Of a stretch of DNA of 64,000 nucleotides, positions 10,662-21,679 are shown piece by piece; position 1 is the first letter of the stretch, and the number at the start of each line of letters is the position of its first letter. A model generated the notes under the pieces. It saw only the letters and a list, made by a program, of their open reading frames with translations. It searched no databases and was not told where the DNA came from. The position numbers were made by a program, and so were the translations under genes. This DNA is from Saccopteryx bilineata (lineage: Eukaryota > Chordata > Mammalia > Chiroptera > Emballonuridae), in NCBI RefSeq assembly GCF_036850765.1, contig NC_089492.1, positions 180,374,106-180,438,105 on the forward strand, written 5' to 3'.

Positions 10662-11545
10662 GGAACCCACAAGTGTCAATAATTACACTAAATGTAAATG
10701 GATTAAACTTACCAATAAAAAGACACAGAGTAGCAGAATGGATTAAAAAAGAAAATCCAACTATATGCTGCCTACAAGAAACACATCTAAGCAGCAAGGA
10801 TAAAAACAAATTCAAAGTGAAAGGCTGGAAAACAATACTCCAAGCAAACAACACCCAAAAAAAAGCAGGTGTAGCAATACTCATATCTAATAATGCTGAC
10901 TACAAGACAGAAAAAGTACTCAGAGACAAAAATGGTCATTTCATAATGATTAAGGGGACACTGAATCAAGAAGACATAACAATCCTTAATATATATGCAC
11001 CAAACCAAGGAGCACCAAAATATATAAGACAGGTACTTATTGACCTTATAACAAAAACTAACAAAAATACAATCATACTTGGAGACCTCAATACACCGCT
11101 GACGGCTCTAGATCGGTCATCCAAACAGAGAATCAATAAAGATATAGTGGCCTTAAACGAAATACTAGAACACCTGGATATGATAGACATCTACAGGACA
11201 CTTCATCCCAAAGCGACAGAGTATACATTTTTCTCTATTGTACATGGAACATTCTCAAGAATTGACCATATGTTGGGCCACAAAGACAATATCAGCAAAT
11301 TTAGAAAAATTGAAATTGTACCAAGCATATTCTCTGATCATAAAGCCTTGAAACTAGAATTCAACTGCAAAAAAGAGGGGGGAAAAACCACAAAAATGTG
11401 GAAACTAAACAACATACTTCTAAAAAATGAATGGGTCAAAGAAGAAATAAGCGCAGAGATCAAAAGATATATACAGACAAATGAAAATGAAAATACGACA
11501 TATCAGAATCTCTGGGATGCAGCAAAAGCAGTAATAAGAGGAAAG

Positions 11546-12817
11546 CCCCCGGGGGGGAGGATCCAGGGGTCCCACAGGAGGAGACGGCGTCGGCGAAATC
11601 GAGTGAGAGAGCCGAATTCTTTATTCTCTGGTTAGCATTTACTGCCAGGCATCTCTCTCAATGGCTGGTCTAACATTACTTTTTATGCATACACACTGAA
11701 TTACAGTCACATGGTATTTTGTTTCACTATGGTTACATGTTTCCAGATAACAGTTAATTCACATCTATAAGCTACAAGTCAGGTGGTAAGTTATTCAAAG
11801 TACAGTTATACAATAGTAATAATAATATTGGTACAAACTTCTAAAAGATTAGTACTAATTAATAACTCTATTTTACTCTTGTTGTGAGTCAAGGGCACAG
11901 AAAGAGATAGCAGACGAAATCATCAAGGACTAGCAGAGGACCACCGCTTGCTCAGGCAAATAGCCTTGAGTTCATGCAGTGTCCTAATTCTTTTCTCACA
12001 AGACTACAAAAGGCTTACTATTAAGAAACTGACATAGTATAAAGAGTAATTTTTACTTAGAGATACATAGAGTGCGCCTGCAAGATAGCTAGTAGCAACA
12101 TAATATCAGAAGGCATTAGTTGCTACTGCTGCTATGAATCCCACCACATAACTCTCCTATTCTTGGAAAATACAAAAATCTCATGAGAATGTTTTACTGA
12201 GAAAAGCCCAGCAACTGCCTTCAGTGACAAAACAAGTCTTTTAACAAAACATTCTTTACTAGCCAGCTGCACTCCTATCCAAGGCCACACAACAGGCCAC
12301 TCCACTACACTTTACCTAAGATTCTAATGTCTAGTTAAACTTTATTTATTTACTATATTCATATACTAGCTAAGTTCTAACTATATTCTTTCTAACATGA
12401 TTAATAAGAAGAAATTCTCCTACAAACTTAACCCTTTATGAGGGATATCATGGCCAGCCTCTTATGTTTATGAGCCCAGTTCAAGGGGCTTACAGGCTTT
12501 TCTGTGCAACTTACACCTTCTGTCTCATTTCCAAAGAAATTACTACAAATCTACAGGGAAAGCATGGTACTATTATCCCTGTGCTACAAATAATAGCACA
12601 CACCCAGAAAAGGGGGAATATAAGGCCAGATTAATTCAAAAGATTAAAGGGGGGAGTATCGTTGTGCCTATCCTTCGCGGTGACTTTGTCAACCCGCAGC
12701 TGTTGGTCTTACTGCAGTGACTCTATCTTCTTTTAGCTGTGACTTTGTCAACCAGCAGTTGTGGATCTTCTTCTGCTGTGACCTAGTTAGCCAGCATTAG
12801 TGGATCGGCTCCCGACA
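11546..12817 (-). mobile_element. solo LTR of an endogenous retrovirus inserted in L1-A
   Basis: A 1,272-bp insertion absent from copies B and C, flanked by the 4-bp direct repeat AAAG (11,542-11,545 and 12,818-12,821). On the minus strand it starts TGTCGGGAGCC, a normal LTR 5' end. An AATAAA lies at 11,625-11,620 with a TATA-like GCATAAAAAG about 55 bp upstream of it. No internal retroviral genes or primer-binding site are present, so it is a solo LTR. The other terminus lacks the expected CA and ends in a CCCCCGGGGG-type run, perhaps eroded. A 4-bp TSD suggests class I, while the start resembles class II, so the class is unresolved. Confidence 0.75.
12680..12808 (-). repeat. about 39-bp imperfect tandem repeats in the LTR 5' end
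   Basis: The phrase 'CTGTGACTTTGTCAACCAGC' and relatives recur near 12,681, 12,738 and 12,777. Spacings are about 57 and 39 bp. They lie at the U3 start of the LTR (minus strand). Such U3 repeats are often enhancer elements; that role is inferred here. Confidence 0.6.
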
Positions 12818-13914
12818 AAAGTTCATATCACTTCAGGCCTATATGAACAAACAAGAGAGAGCCGAAGTAAACCACTTAACTTCACACCTTAAGGAGCTAG
12901 AAAAAGAAGAACAAAGACAACCCAAAACCAGCCGAAGAAAGGAGATAATAAAAATCAGAGCAAAAATAAACGAAATAGAGAACAGAAAAACTATAGAAAA
13001 AATCAATAAAATACATAGAAGAAGACATAGGTACTAAAATCATGGACCTGGGTTTTAAAGAACATTTTATGAACTTGACTCCAATGGCAAGAGAAGTGAA
13101 GGCAAAGATAAATGAATGGGACTACATCAGAATAAAAAGTTTTTGCTCAGCAAGAGAAACTGATATCAAAATAAACAGACAGCCAACTATATGGGAAATG
13201 TTATTTTCAAACAACAGCTCAGATAAGGGCCTAATATCCAAAATTTACAAAGAACTCATAAAACTCAACAACAAACAAACAAACAATCCAATAAAAAAAT
13301 GGGAAGAGGACATGAACAGACACTTCTCCCAGGAAGAAATACAAATGGCCAACAGATATATGAAAAGATGCTCAGCTTCATTAGTTATTAGAGAAATGCA
13401 AATCAAAACTACAATGAGATACCACCTCACCCCTGTTAGATTAGCTATTATCAACAAGACGGGTAATAGCAAATGTTGGAGAGGCTGCGGAGAAAAGGGA
13501 ACTCTCATCCACTGTTGGTGGGACTGTAAAGTAGTACAACCATTATGGAGGAAAGTATGGTGGTTCCTCAAAAAACTGCAAATAGAACTACCTTATGACC
13601 CAGCAATCCCTCTACTGGGTATATACCCCAAATCCTCAGAATCATTGATACGTAAAGACACATGTAGCCCCATGTTCATTGCAGCACTGTTCACAGTGGC
13701 CAAGACATGGAAACAACCAAAAAGCCCTTCAATAGAAGACTGGATAAAGAAGATGTGGCACATATACACTATGGAATACTACTCAGCCATAAGAAATGAT
13801 GACATCAGATCATTTACAGCAAAATGGTGGGATTTTGATAACATTATACAGAGTGAAATAAGTAAATCAGAAAAAAACAAGAACTACATGATTCCATACA
13901 TTGGTGGAACATAA

Positions 13915-14184
13915 AAACGAGACTAAGAGACATGGACAAGAGTGTGGTGGTTACCAGGTGTGGGGGGAGGGAGGACAGAGGAGGGAGGAAGGGAGAGAGT
14001 TAGGGGGAGGGGGAGGGGCACAGAGAACTAGATAGAGGGTGACGGAGGACAATTTGACTATGGGCGAGGGGTATGCAACATAATTTAATGACAAAATAAC
14101 CTAGACATGTTTTCTTTGAATATATGTACCCTGATTTATTAATGTCATTCCATTAACATTAATAAAAATTTATTTAAAAAAAAA
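13915..14184 (+). other. L1-A 3'UTR with G-rich tract and A-tail
   Basis: After the ORF2 stop there is a G-rich polypurine run (about 13,960-14,020) typical of mammalian L1 3'UTRs and able in principle to form G-quadruplexes. It is followed by an AATAAA at 14,161 and nine A residues at 14,176-14,184. Confidence 0.8.
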
Positions 14185-14199
14185 GAAATGGAGTGTTTT
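14185..14199. repeat. 3' TSD of L1 copy A
   Basis: Exact copy of 6,682-6,696. Its perfection suggests that copy A is relatively young despite its internal damage. Confidence 0.9.
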
Positions 14200-14348
14200 A
14201 CAAATGAAACAGAGACACCAGTGGGAAGTGGCACCTAAGCCAGGACAAGGAGGATACAGCAAGTGTGAGGGACACATACCAAACACTTCATCCAGACTGG
14301 TTCTTCTCATCCTAGGTCCCCAGCCCAGTGTCTCGATGTCCCCTACAC

Positions 14349-14677
14349 CAGTGGTCCCCAACCTTTCTTGGGCCACAGACCGTTTTAATGTCAGAAAATA
14401 TTTTCACAGACTGGCCTTTAGGGTGGGACGGATAAATGCACAAAATAAAATTATGCGACTGGTGTAAAAACTGTGGTATTTTTAAATATAATTGTCGAAC
14501 TTACAAGACAAGCATCAAGAGTGAGTCTTAGATGGATGTAATAGAGGGAATCTGGTCATTTTTTAAAAATAAAACATCGTTCAGACTTAAATATAAATAA
14601 AACGGAAATAATGTAAGTTATTTCTTCTTTCTCTGTGGACCCGTACCGGTCTGTGGCTTGGGGGTTGGAGACCACTG
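14349..14677. mobile_element. hAT miniature element (329 bp), family 1
   Basis: Terminal inverted repeats CAGTGGTCCCCAACC and GGTTGGAGACCACTG, flanked by the exact 8-bp TSD CCCTACAC (14,341-14,348 and 14,678-14,685). There is no transposase coding. It is the same family as 45,824-46,173. The TSD has a central TA. Confidence 0.92.
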
Positions 14678-14810
14678 CCCTACACCATGTTTTACTGAGG
14701 ACTCTGCTTTAGTAAGCAAGAGGAAAAAGAAAAGGAAAGTGTGTCATGGATAGTAACTGCCACATAGATCTTTATGATTTTTAAATGTCTACTTTTAAAA
14801 CTGGTACTGT

Positions 14811-14980
14811 TCTGGCCTGATAGCTCAGCTGATTAGAGCTTCATCCCGAAGCACAGAGGTTGCCGGTTTGATCCCTGGTCAGGGCACATACAGGAAGAGA
14901 TCTGTGATCCGATATCTCCCTCTCTCTCTCTCTCTCTCTTTTCCTCTCTCCCTTGCTCTCAGAAATCAATCAATCAATAA

Positions 14981-15019
<39 letters not shown>

Positions 15020-15025
15020 ATAGTA
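14811..15025 (+). mobile_element. tRNA-headed SINE, short type
   Basis: The head CTGGCCTGATAGCTCAG carries an A-box-like motif and GGTTTGATCC a B-box-like motif. A CT-rich tract and an (AAAT)n tail follow. The 8-bp TSD GGTACTGT is at 14,803-14,810 and 15,026-15,033. Confidence 0.85.
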
Positions 15026-15393
15026 GGTACTGTGTGAATGGGGTACCTAATTCAGCAGTACAAAAAGTGTACGGTGGAATGAATAACCTCACCCACCCTT
15101 GGCCCCAGCCACTAGTTCCCAGCCCCAGAAACAACCTCCTGTACCAGTTTCACATCAATGCTTCCAGACTCATTCTGCTCATATCACTTGTATTGCTGTA
15201 CTATGTGAAGTGCTTTAAACAGCAAAGTATGCTGAATGCCAAGGATTATGTTGTGGCAAACATGTTATATGGGATTCTCTTAAAAATCAACATCACCCTG
15301 ATCTCTCAGATGAGGGAGGTGAGCGACAGGTTGGCTGAGGTCACTGCCTAAGTCACTGAGTCACCTAAGTATCTGTTAGACTCCCATGTGACT

Positions 15394-16120
15394 ATATTAG
15401 TTAACAAGCGCTGCCATAACAAACAGCACACACTGGGTTGCTTTAAAAAACCCAGAATTTATTCTCCCAGAGTTCTGGAGGGTAGAGGTCTGAAATTAAG
15501 GTGTCAGCAGGGTTGGTTCTTTTGGGGGCTCTGAGGGTATGATCCTTCCAGGTCTGCCTCCAAGCTTCTGGGGGTTGCCAGAAATCCCTGGAGTTCCTCT
15601 GTCTGTCACGGTATAATTCCAATGTTTGTTTCTGTCTTCACATGGCTTTCCTCTCCTTGTGTATATTCTGTGTGTCTGTATCCAAATATTCCTCCTTTTA
15701 TAGGGACAATAACAATTGGATTTAGGGCCCACCCTCAAGCTTTTCCTGGTCACTTCACCTTAACTGGCCTCCTCCATATCCTTCTCTCTTTTATTTTTAG
15801 CTGAGGGTGGTAATTAAGCTTAAATTCTAAGCTACCTCTGAAAGTGACTTATTTTTCCCTGAGTATCTCCCATGTATACATAAGATTTACATGTTAGTAA
15901 TAATTTAAAAAACCCTTTATTTTTCTTTTGTTAATCTGTTTTTTGTTATGGGGTCCCAGCCAAGAACATATAAGGATAGAAGGGAAAAAAACTTTCTTCC
16001 CCTACAACCTCATTTTAACTGAATTAATTAAATCTGCAAAACCCTTTCTTCCAAAGAAGATCACATTTGCAGGTTTCAGGAGGACATGAATTTTGGAGAA
16101 AACAATGCAAAACCCAGTAC
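15394..16120 (-). mobile_element. MLT1-like LTR, probably with a nested LTR piece
   Basis: The + strand reads as a reversed MaLR LTR: 'TATTAGTTAACAAGCGCTGCC', 'TTTATTCTCCCAGAGTTCTG', 'GGATTTAGGGCCCACCC' and 'TTAAATCTGCAAAACCC'. Between about 15,770 and 16,005 it is interrupted by another sequence ending CTTCCCCTACA, which looks like the 3' end of a different LTR. Both are old and non-coding. Confidence 0.55.
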
Positions 16121-16124
16121 AGTG

Positions 16125-16260
16125 ACCTTAGCAAGCCATTCAAATTTTCCAGCCTCAGTTTCTTCATCTGTATTAAAGGGTTCCCGTGAGGATGAAGTGA
16201 AAGTACTTCTGAACAGGGCTTAGAACTGGCTTTGCCAGTGCATGAACATAAGTTACTACT
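16125..16260 (+). mobile_element. MIR relic
   Basis: The order 'GCCTCAGTTTCTTCATCTGT', then 'GTGAGGATGAAGTGAAAG', then 'AGGGCTTAGAACTGGC' fits the MIR 3' half on the + strand. Confidence 0.5.
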
Positions 16261-17029
16261 GTTGCTCAGATGTCCTCATTGTCATCATGCTCCCAGCATC
16301 ATCATCATCATCATTTTCAGCAGTTACTGGAGTGACAGGAGCCATGAGAGAGTCAAAGAAGGACAACACACAATCTCCACCACACAGCTAAGCTGTAGGC
16401 ACTACCCCAATATACCTTAAACTCTGGAGTGCTGAGCTCTGTGGTACCAGTTAGATTGGTGGAGGGACAGGAGGTCAGTGCAGAAGAGGTCTGAGTAGTC
16501 AGCACAGAGGTGCCTGTGAGAATGAGATCTGACAGGATTCCCAGCAGTCACATGGGCCCCCACAAAGCTGTGAGCCACTCCTGGAAGAGAGCGCCTCTTC
16601 ATCTCCTCATCACAAAACCAAGTCAAGGGCGCACTGCACACCACTGGTGACATCCATGTGCCTGAGGATTGATGGAGTTCACACTGCTAATTCTGAGAGG
16701 TTTTCACTTCTTCCTTGGAAAAGTACATCTATTATAGAACCGAAATAACATTGTCTGACATTTTTGCAAAAAGTGTTTGAGATTTAGGGCTTCTGGGAAC
16801 AACCAAGGAAGGCAGAATCACCTGACCTCCTAATTTACCTAACAGTTTCAGATAGAGAACATCAGTCACACAATGGGTGGGGCTCACCCCTTCTAAATTT
16901 GCAATACCTGTGTATTTAACTGTGATGTGAAATCTGTCAAGTGTGTTATCAGAATGCTTCTACCACTCCTAGAAAACCTAAGATGCTGATGAAAATCTTA
17001 GCAATGCTAAAAACCAGGAGTCAAAACTT
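16261..17029. other. unannotated DNA
   Basis: No gene or confident repeat is seen. A short ATC run occurs near 16,300. Confidence 0.4.
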
Positions 17030-17037
17030 TATATTGC

Positions 17038-17375
17038 AGCCCTGGCCTGTGGCTCAGTGGATAGAGTGTCAGCCTGGCATATGGACATCCCCAGTTTGAT
17101 TCCCAGTCAGGGCACACACCATCTGCTTCTCTACCCCTCCCTCTCCCCCCCTCTACCTCTTCCCCTCCCACAGCCAGTGGCTCAATTGGTTTAAGTGCTT
17201 CAGCCCCAAGCACTGAGGATAGCTCAGTTAATCCAAGGGCATCGGCCTCAGGCACTAAAAATAGCTTGGTATTCGAACATCAGCCCCAGATGGGGTTGCT
17301 GGGTGGATCCTGATTGGAGTGCATGTGGGAGTCTGCCTCACTATCTCCCCTCCTCTCACCTAAAAAAAACAAATG
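17038..17375 (+). mobile_element. Ves-type SINE, long form, diverged
   Basis: The head GCCCTGGCCTGTGGCTCAGT is followed by a B-box-like GTTTGATTCCC, a CT-rich tract, a second half with TGGGTGGATCC, and an A-tail. The TSD TATATTGC is at 17,030-17,037 and 17,376-17,383. Confidence 0.85.
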
Positions 17376-17560
17376 TATATTGCTAAAACCACAGTTTGGA
17401 GCACTTGGTGGTTCTTAAGTTGACAGTACAGTGGACACTTGCCTGCTCTAGCACTTACATCTGGGAAGACCTTGGGAAAGCAGCCACACTGTCAGTTACC
17501 GTTGCATCCTTCTGATGTGCTTCACTGAGGCAACTGGTTTTCTTTAATCAGCAGAGGGCC

Positions 17561-17927
17561 TTTTTTTATTATTAAGTGAGAGGCAGGGAGGCAGAGAGAC
17601 AGAACCCTGCATGTGCCCCAAATAGGATCTACCCAGCAAGCCCCCTATAGGGCAATGCTCTACCCATCTGGGGCTGCTGCTCTGTTGCTCGGCAACAGAA
17701 CTATTTCAGTGCCTAAGGCAAGGCCATGGAGCCATCCTCTGTACCCAGGGCCAAACTGCAGAGCCAAATTGCTCAAATCTTTTGAGCTATAGTGTGAGGG
17801 GAAGAGAGAGAAAGACAAGGGGGGAGGAAGAAGATGGTCACTTCTCCTGTGTGCCCTGACTGGGAATCGAACCCAGGACTTCCACATGCCAGGCTGGCAC
17901 TCTACCGCTGAACTAACTGACCGGGGC
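17561..17927 (-). mobile_element. Ves-type SINE, long form, antisense
   Basis: Reverse-complement head at the right (TGGGAATCGAACCCAGG, then GGGGCCAGG) and a T-run at the left as the reversed A-tail. It forms an inverted pair with the SINE at 17,038-17,375, about 185 bp away. No clear TSD. Confidence 0.8.
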
Positions 17928-18599
17928 CAGGCCTTGCCTTCATGTTAGTGTTACAAATGAGATGAATCCTAGTCAGCAATGAGTAGGGTCTAAAAGGCAA
18001 AATTGTTCATCTGATAAGTATTCCCTGAGCAAAATAATCTGATTGACTTTCTTTGATAGGAAATGAAAGATAAATTGACTCATGTAACTGAATTTCCCTT
18101 TGAAGAGGGCATTGACTGAGTTGGGGCAAACACCATACAGTCGGTGGTGGCCTTGCACCTTAAATTTTAGTTGGCTGTTAGAATTTCACAGTACAAAAAG
18201 GGCTGGGATTATAGGCCAGACCACCAAATCTTCCATATATCCAATACATCTTTACCCTGCCTAAAAATCTTAGCCCAAAGTATGGTCCTCCAATCAAAGG
18301 TCAAATATAGAATGACAGTAGTGCCAAATATTTAGAAGGACTTAGATATTAACTTTTTTCCAGTGAATGACCAGATCAAATACCCTGATGCCTGTGAAAA
18401 TATGGCTGCTGTAGTCTTTTGATGTGGTGAGGAAGGATGAAGAGACGAAGAGGAGGGAGACTGCTGCTTTAAAATTCCAAGGTGTATTGGAAGCCCTTGA
18501 CAATTCTTTTAAAAAATTAATAAAGGAGCTTCTCCTAGCTTATCTTCTGTACCCTTCTCCTACTTCCTGGAGTAATACTGATGGTGGTAGCACTAGTAC
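17928..18599. other. unannotated DNA
   Basis: No gene or recognised repeat. The reading frame at 18,424-18,627 has no recognisable domain. Confidence 0.4.
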
Positions 18600-18815
18600 T
18601 GATAATAACAGTGAGGACAATAGCTAACATTTGCAGAGTTTAATATGTGTCAGACTCTGCATTCAGTGCTTTACAGATTTCCTCCCATTGAAACCTGCCA
18701 ACAATGTCATGAAGTCAATACTATTATTACCCCATTGGACAAATTAAAAAGCGAAGCCCAAGGTCACACAACTGGAAGTGAACTGCAGTGGTCAGCTTAG
18801 GGGCTCACACCCTTC
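18600..18815 (-). mobile_element. MIR relic, antisense
   Basis: The + strand shows the reversed MIR order: 'AGCTAACATTTGCAGAG', 'CAGTGCTTTACAGATTT', 'ATTATTACCCCATTGGACAA', 'CCCAAGGTCACACAACTGG'. Confidence 0.65.
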
Positions 18816-20556
18816 AACAGTGTCCCCTGTCTTTTGCATTCTTCTCAAAAATATCCAGATAGAAAAGGTTAAACACAGCCTGTGTGGGAAATCAGAAGAG
18901 GCCAGGCCTGTGGAGAGTCAAAGAGGTGACAGCAGCTGCAGGTGAAGGTGGGATTATGTCCCATTGTCAGTTACGCACAGAGAGTGATGACAGGCATGGA
19001 ATTCCCAGAACAAGCTATTTAAGAGATTGAGAAAGGCAGGAAGCACCGGAGCCCTCTGTCCACCACCAGGAGAGGTCAGTCTCTGGACAGAGATTCAAAG
19101 ACAGTAACTGATGTTGCGTGTGTGGCGCCACCTGGAAACCCAGTTGCTAGCCCTGGGTGAAGGTCCAAGTCAGACCACAGTGTGCGAGGATCACTGCTAT
19201 TTCTCCTGCTTATTATGACAGGAGGTCCTTGTGCCAGCCCTGAAAATGGGCTAACCAGTGCTTCCCAAATGTCTCCCCTGTGTTCTTGATGAATTTGCAA
19301 ATCCTCAGGACCTACCCCAAATATCTGAACGAGAATCTCCAGGAGTGCAGCTGGGGCATGTGTTTTACAAGCACACAAGTGATTCTGTGAGCAAGGAAAT
19401 GCGGAAAACACTGAAGGAGATCGTCAGAGCCTGGGAGCCACACCTGCAAGTAGGGGTTTATGAAGATCCAGCTGTGACAAGAGGAGGGCAGGCAGCCGGA
19501 AGGGAAATCAAGAGTACTGTCCAAAGATGTCAGGGTCACCAAGTGTCCCAGTTTGTCTAGAGCCAAGGAGATTCCTGGCATGTGGGACTTTCAGTTTTAA
19601 AACTGGGCCAGTTTCAGGCAAACCCTGCTTCTATCATGAAACCACCTTCATTCTGGCTATAACTCTTACATGATCCCAGAATTCTAAAACTATTTTCCTT
19701 TCCCAACAGACCCCAGCTTCCCTGAGCTTCAGAGGAAAGCCTTACTGAACACCGTATTGCATATTAAATTGTGATGACTGATAGCTCTACTGGCCTCCCA
19801 AAGGTATTTACATTTTTAAAAAAGAGGTACTATGATTTGTTTTGCCTCCTGCATTTCCTTTGCAGCTTAAATTACTTTACAGAATATCTTCAAATATCAA
19901 CAGTAAAACTTATAGCTGCCATTTTAGAAAAGTGCTACAAGTACCTAATTTGCTATTTCTTTTAAGTTGGCTGGAGAAAATAGAAATTTACACTTTGCTC
20001 TCAAAACCATGCTTTCCACTAGTCACATTTAGATATAAATTTTTATTTTCCTTTTAAAATTAATTTCCATTTCTGTTTGATTTCCTTTCTGTAATTTTGT
20101 TACTGTAATTTTAAGAGAAAAAAAAATCTTTCCAGGCATAGCTGAAGTCACTGGGGCTTGCTGGGACAAATTCAAAAAACAAGATGGATAATTAAACCAA
20201 ATACTGTATATAGAGTTAATCCAAATTCTAGAACAGATTGGGCTTTACAAAAAAATGATTATAATAAAATATAAACAGGAGTAATGGAATGACCTAGTTT
20301 CTGAGTTGACATTTGCTGAGGTACTTACTTCACAGAAAGCTAATGAAGAAAGCATCTCAGATACACTTTCCTCAAAGCCACAAAGTCCACAGCTGGAACA
20401 GAAAGATACATTGACTGGGGAGAGATCTTGACTCTAGAGCCCTGAGTCCAGTTAGAAAAGAGAGAAACAGAATCTTTTTGTCGCCTTCTCTCGCCACGGC
20501 CAAAACTTAATAATGCAGGGCAAAAAGAGGACAGTAGCCCCAGAGGGGTAGTTATA
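18816..20556. other. mostly unannotated DNA, one possible MER5-like patch
   Basis: No gene is seen. About 19,254-19,400 (AACCAGTGCTTCCCAAATG and CCTCAGGACCTACCCC) loosely resembles a Charlie/MER5-type hAT relic. Open frames at 19,258-19,560 lack any known domain. Confidence 0.35.
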
Positions 20557-20564
20557 GCATAGTG

Positions 20565-21420
20565 CAGTGGTTCTCAAAGTATGTGCCAGGGCACACTGGT
20601 GCACCCTAGAAGATTTTCAGGTGTGCCCTATGGTATTCCAGAGAAATATGTGCCTGTTGGGGACCAAAAAACCAACAGGTTTTTGAAGTTTAGATTTTTG
20701 GGGGACAGAGGTGTGGGGAATTGGCTGTAAGCTGACAGTCTGCCCAACCCCCACCTCACTTGCCTGATTAGGTTGCAAAAGGCTGTTAAGCTGTGGTGCT
20801 GGATTGTTTACACTACCCCCCATGTTCCCCGGAAAGACTGGAGGCAAGTTTCTTCTATCCTTTGTTTGGTGTAAAGTTAAGATGATATGCATGGTGGGGG
20901 TTTTCTGCACTCAACACAATTAAGAGTAAAAAGAGAGGAATTCTTCAATGTATTGACGAGGAAATGAAGTTTGCCTTTCAAATATATGCCCAAACATTGA
21001 AGAAATCACTGGGACACATCAGGCTCATGTTTTTCATAAATACAAGAATAAAAAAACTTAACACATTTTCCTCAGGACCTCCCGAATTTACTAAATCTTA
21101 CTAAGAATGTATCTCTCTACATAAAAAGATAACTTTTTTTGTCATTTTCTTTTATTTTTAACCCCTCTGTATTTACAAATTCTAAAAAACATAACTAAAA
21201 AATGTAACATAAAAATGTTTTTAATGTCAGAATAAATTTAATTTTGTTGTATTTATTTTGTTTAAGTACCATAAAAGCATGCTTGGACTTTATATATTTT
21301 TTCTTTAATATTTGACTTAACTATTTATAACATATTTCTCAGAAATTTGTATACAGTGTGCCTACAACTATTTGTATGGTTTTAAGTGCACCTCGACTTC
21401 AAAAAATTTGAGAACCACTT
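20565..21420 (+). mobile_element. internally deleted hAT element (856 bp)
   Basis: Left end CAGTGGTTCTCAAAG and right end TTTGAGAACCACTT form an inverted repeat with one terminal mismatch. The TSD GCATAGTG is exact (20,557-20,564 and 21,421-21,428) with a central TA. Around 20,940-21,030 a short run reads like the decayed C-terminal end of a hAT transposase (IDEEM.F), with stops and shifts. It is therefore a deletion derivative with no usable transposase. Confidence 0.85.
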
Positions 21421-21439
21421 GCATAGTGGTTTCCATGCA

Positions 21440-21650
21440 CATACTCTATCTTAATGCTGCCTGGGTTCAAATCCCAGCTCTGCCATTCCTTAATGTGTGA
21501 CCTTGGGCAAGCCACTCCACTTTTCTTTGCCCAAGGTGAAATAGTAATAGCATCTACCTTACAAGGTTGTTGCAAGAAGAGTTCATAAGCTAATAAAACA
21601 CTTAGAACAGGGCCTGCAACTTAATTGATATTATATAAGTGTCTGGCTAT
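21440..21650 (+). mobile_element. MIR relic
   Basis: Good MIR order: 'CTGGGTTCAAATCCCAGCTC', 'GTGACCTTGGGCAAGCCACT', 'AAGGTTGTTGCAAG', 'AACACTTAGAACAGGGCCTG'. The hAT at 20,565-21,420 inserted just upstream of it. Confidence 0.75.
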
Positions 21651-21679
21651 ATTAAGAATAATGGTAATCATGTTACAAT

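Larger units (their letters stand above)
10652..13914 (+). pseudogene. L1 ORF2 (endonuclease/reverse transcriptase), disrupted
   Basis: The first part (10,652-11,545) encodes an apparently intact AP-like endonuclease: [31 protein letters not shown] and SDHKAL carry the expected metal-binding and catalytic residues. It is cut by the antisense LTR at 11,546-12,817. Removing the LTR and its 4-bp TSD leaves the frame unchanged, so the frame was open before that insertion. After 12,818 it continues to about 13,012, where about 1.85 kb including the whole reverse transcriptase is missing. The tail 13,016-13,914 keeps the C-terminal cysteine motif ([16 protein letters not shown]) and the normal end. 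Activity is excluded. Confidence 0.9.
6697..14184 (+). mobile_element. L1 copy A, full-length ends, internally damaged
   Basis: A LINE-1 insertion with a 15-bp TSD and a 9-bp A-tail after an AATAAA-rich 3' end. Order: CRE/YY1-like start (6,703-6,724), GC-rich 5'UTR with a 191-bp direct repeat, T-rich leader (8,321-9,290), ORF1 (9,328-10,325), inter-ORF spacer with a 79-codon ORF, ORF2 (10,652-13,914) and a G-rich 3'UTR. An antisense LTR of 1,272 bp is inserted in ORF2, and about 1.85 kb of ORF2 (reverse transcriptase) is deleted. It closely resembles copy C and is more distant from copy B. It is not autonomous. Confidence 0.95.

Noticed and set aside
11546..12817. A complete provirus inside L1-A
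   Set aside because: There is no second LTR, no internal coding sequence and no primer-binding site; the TSD encloses one LTR only.
20617..20910. 97-codon antisense frame inside the 856-bp hAT as a transposase
   Set aside because: It shows no hAT transposase motif; the only transposase-like trace is a short decayed stretch on the + strand near 20,940-21,030.
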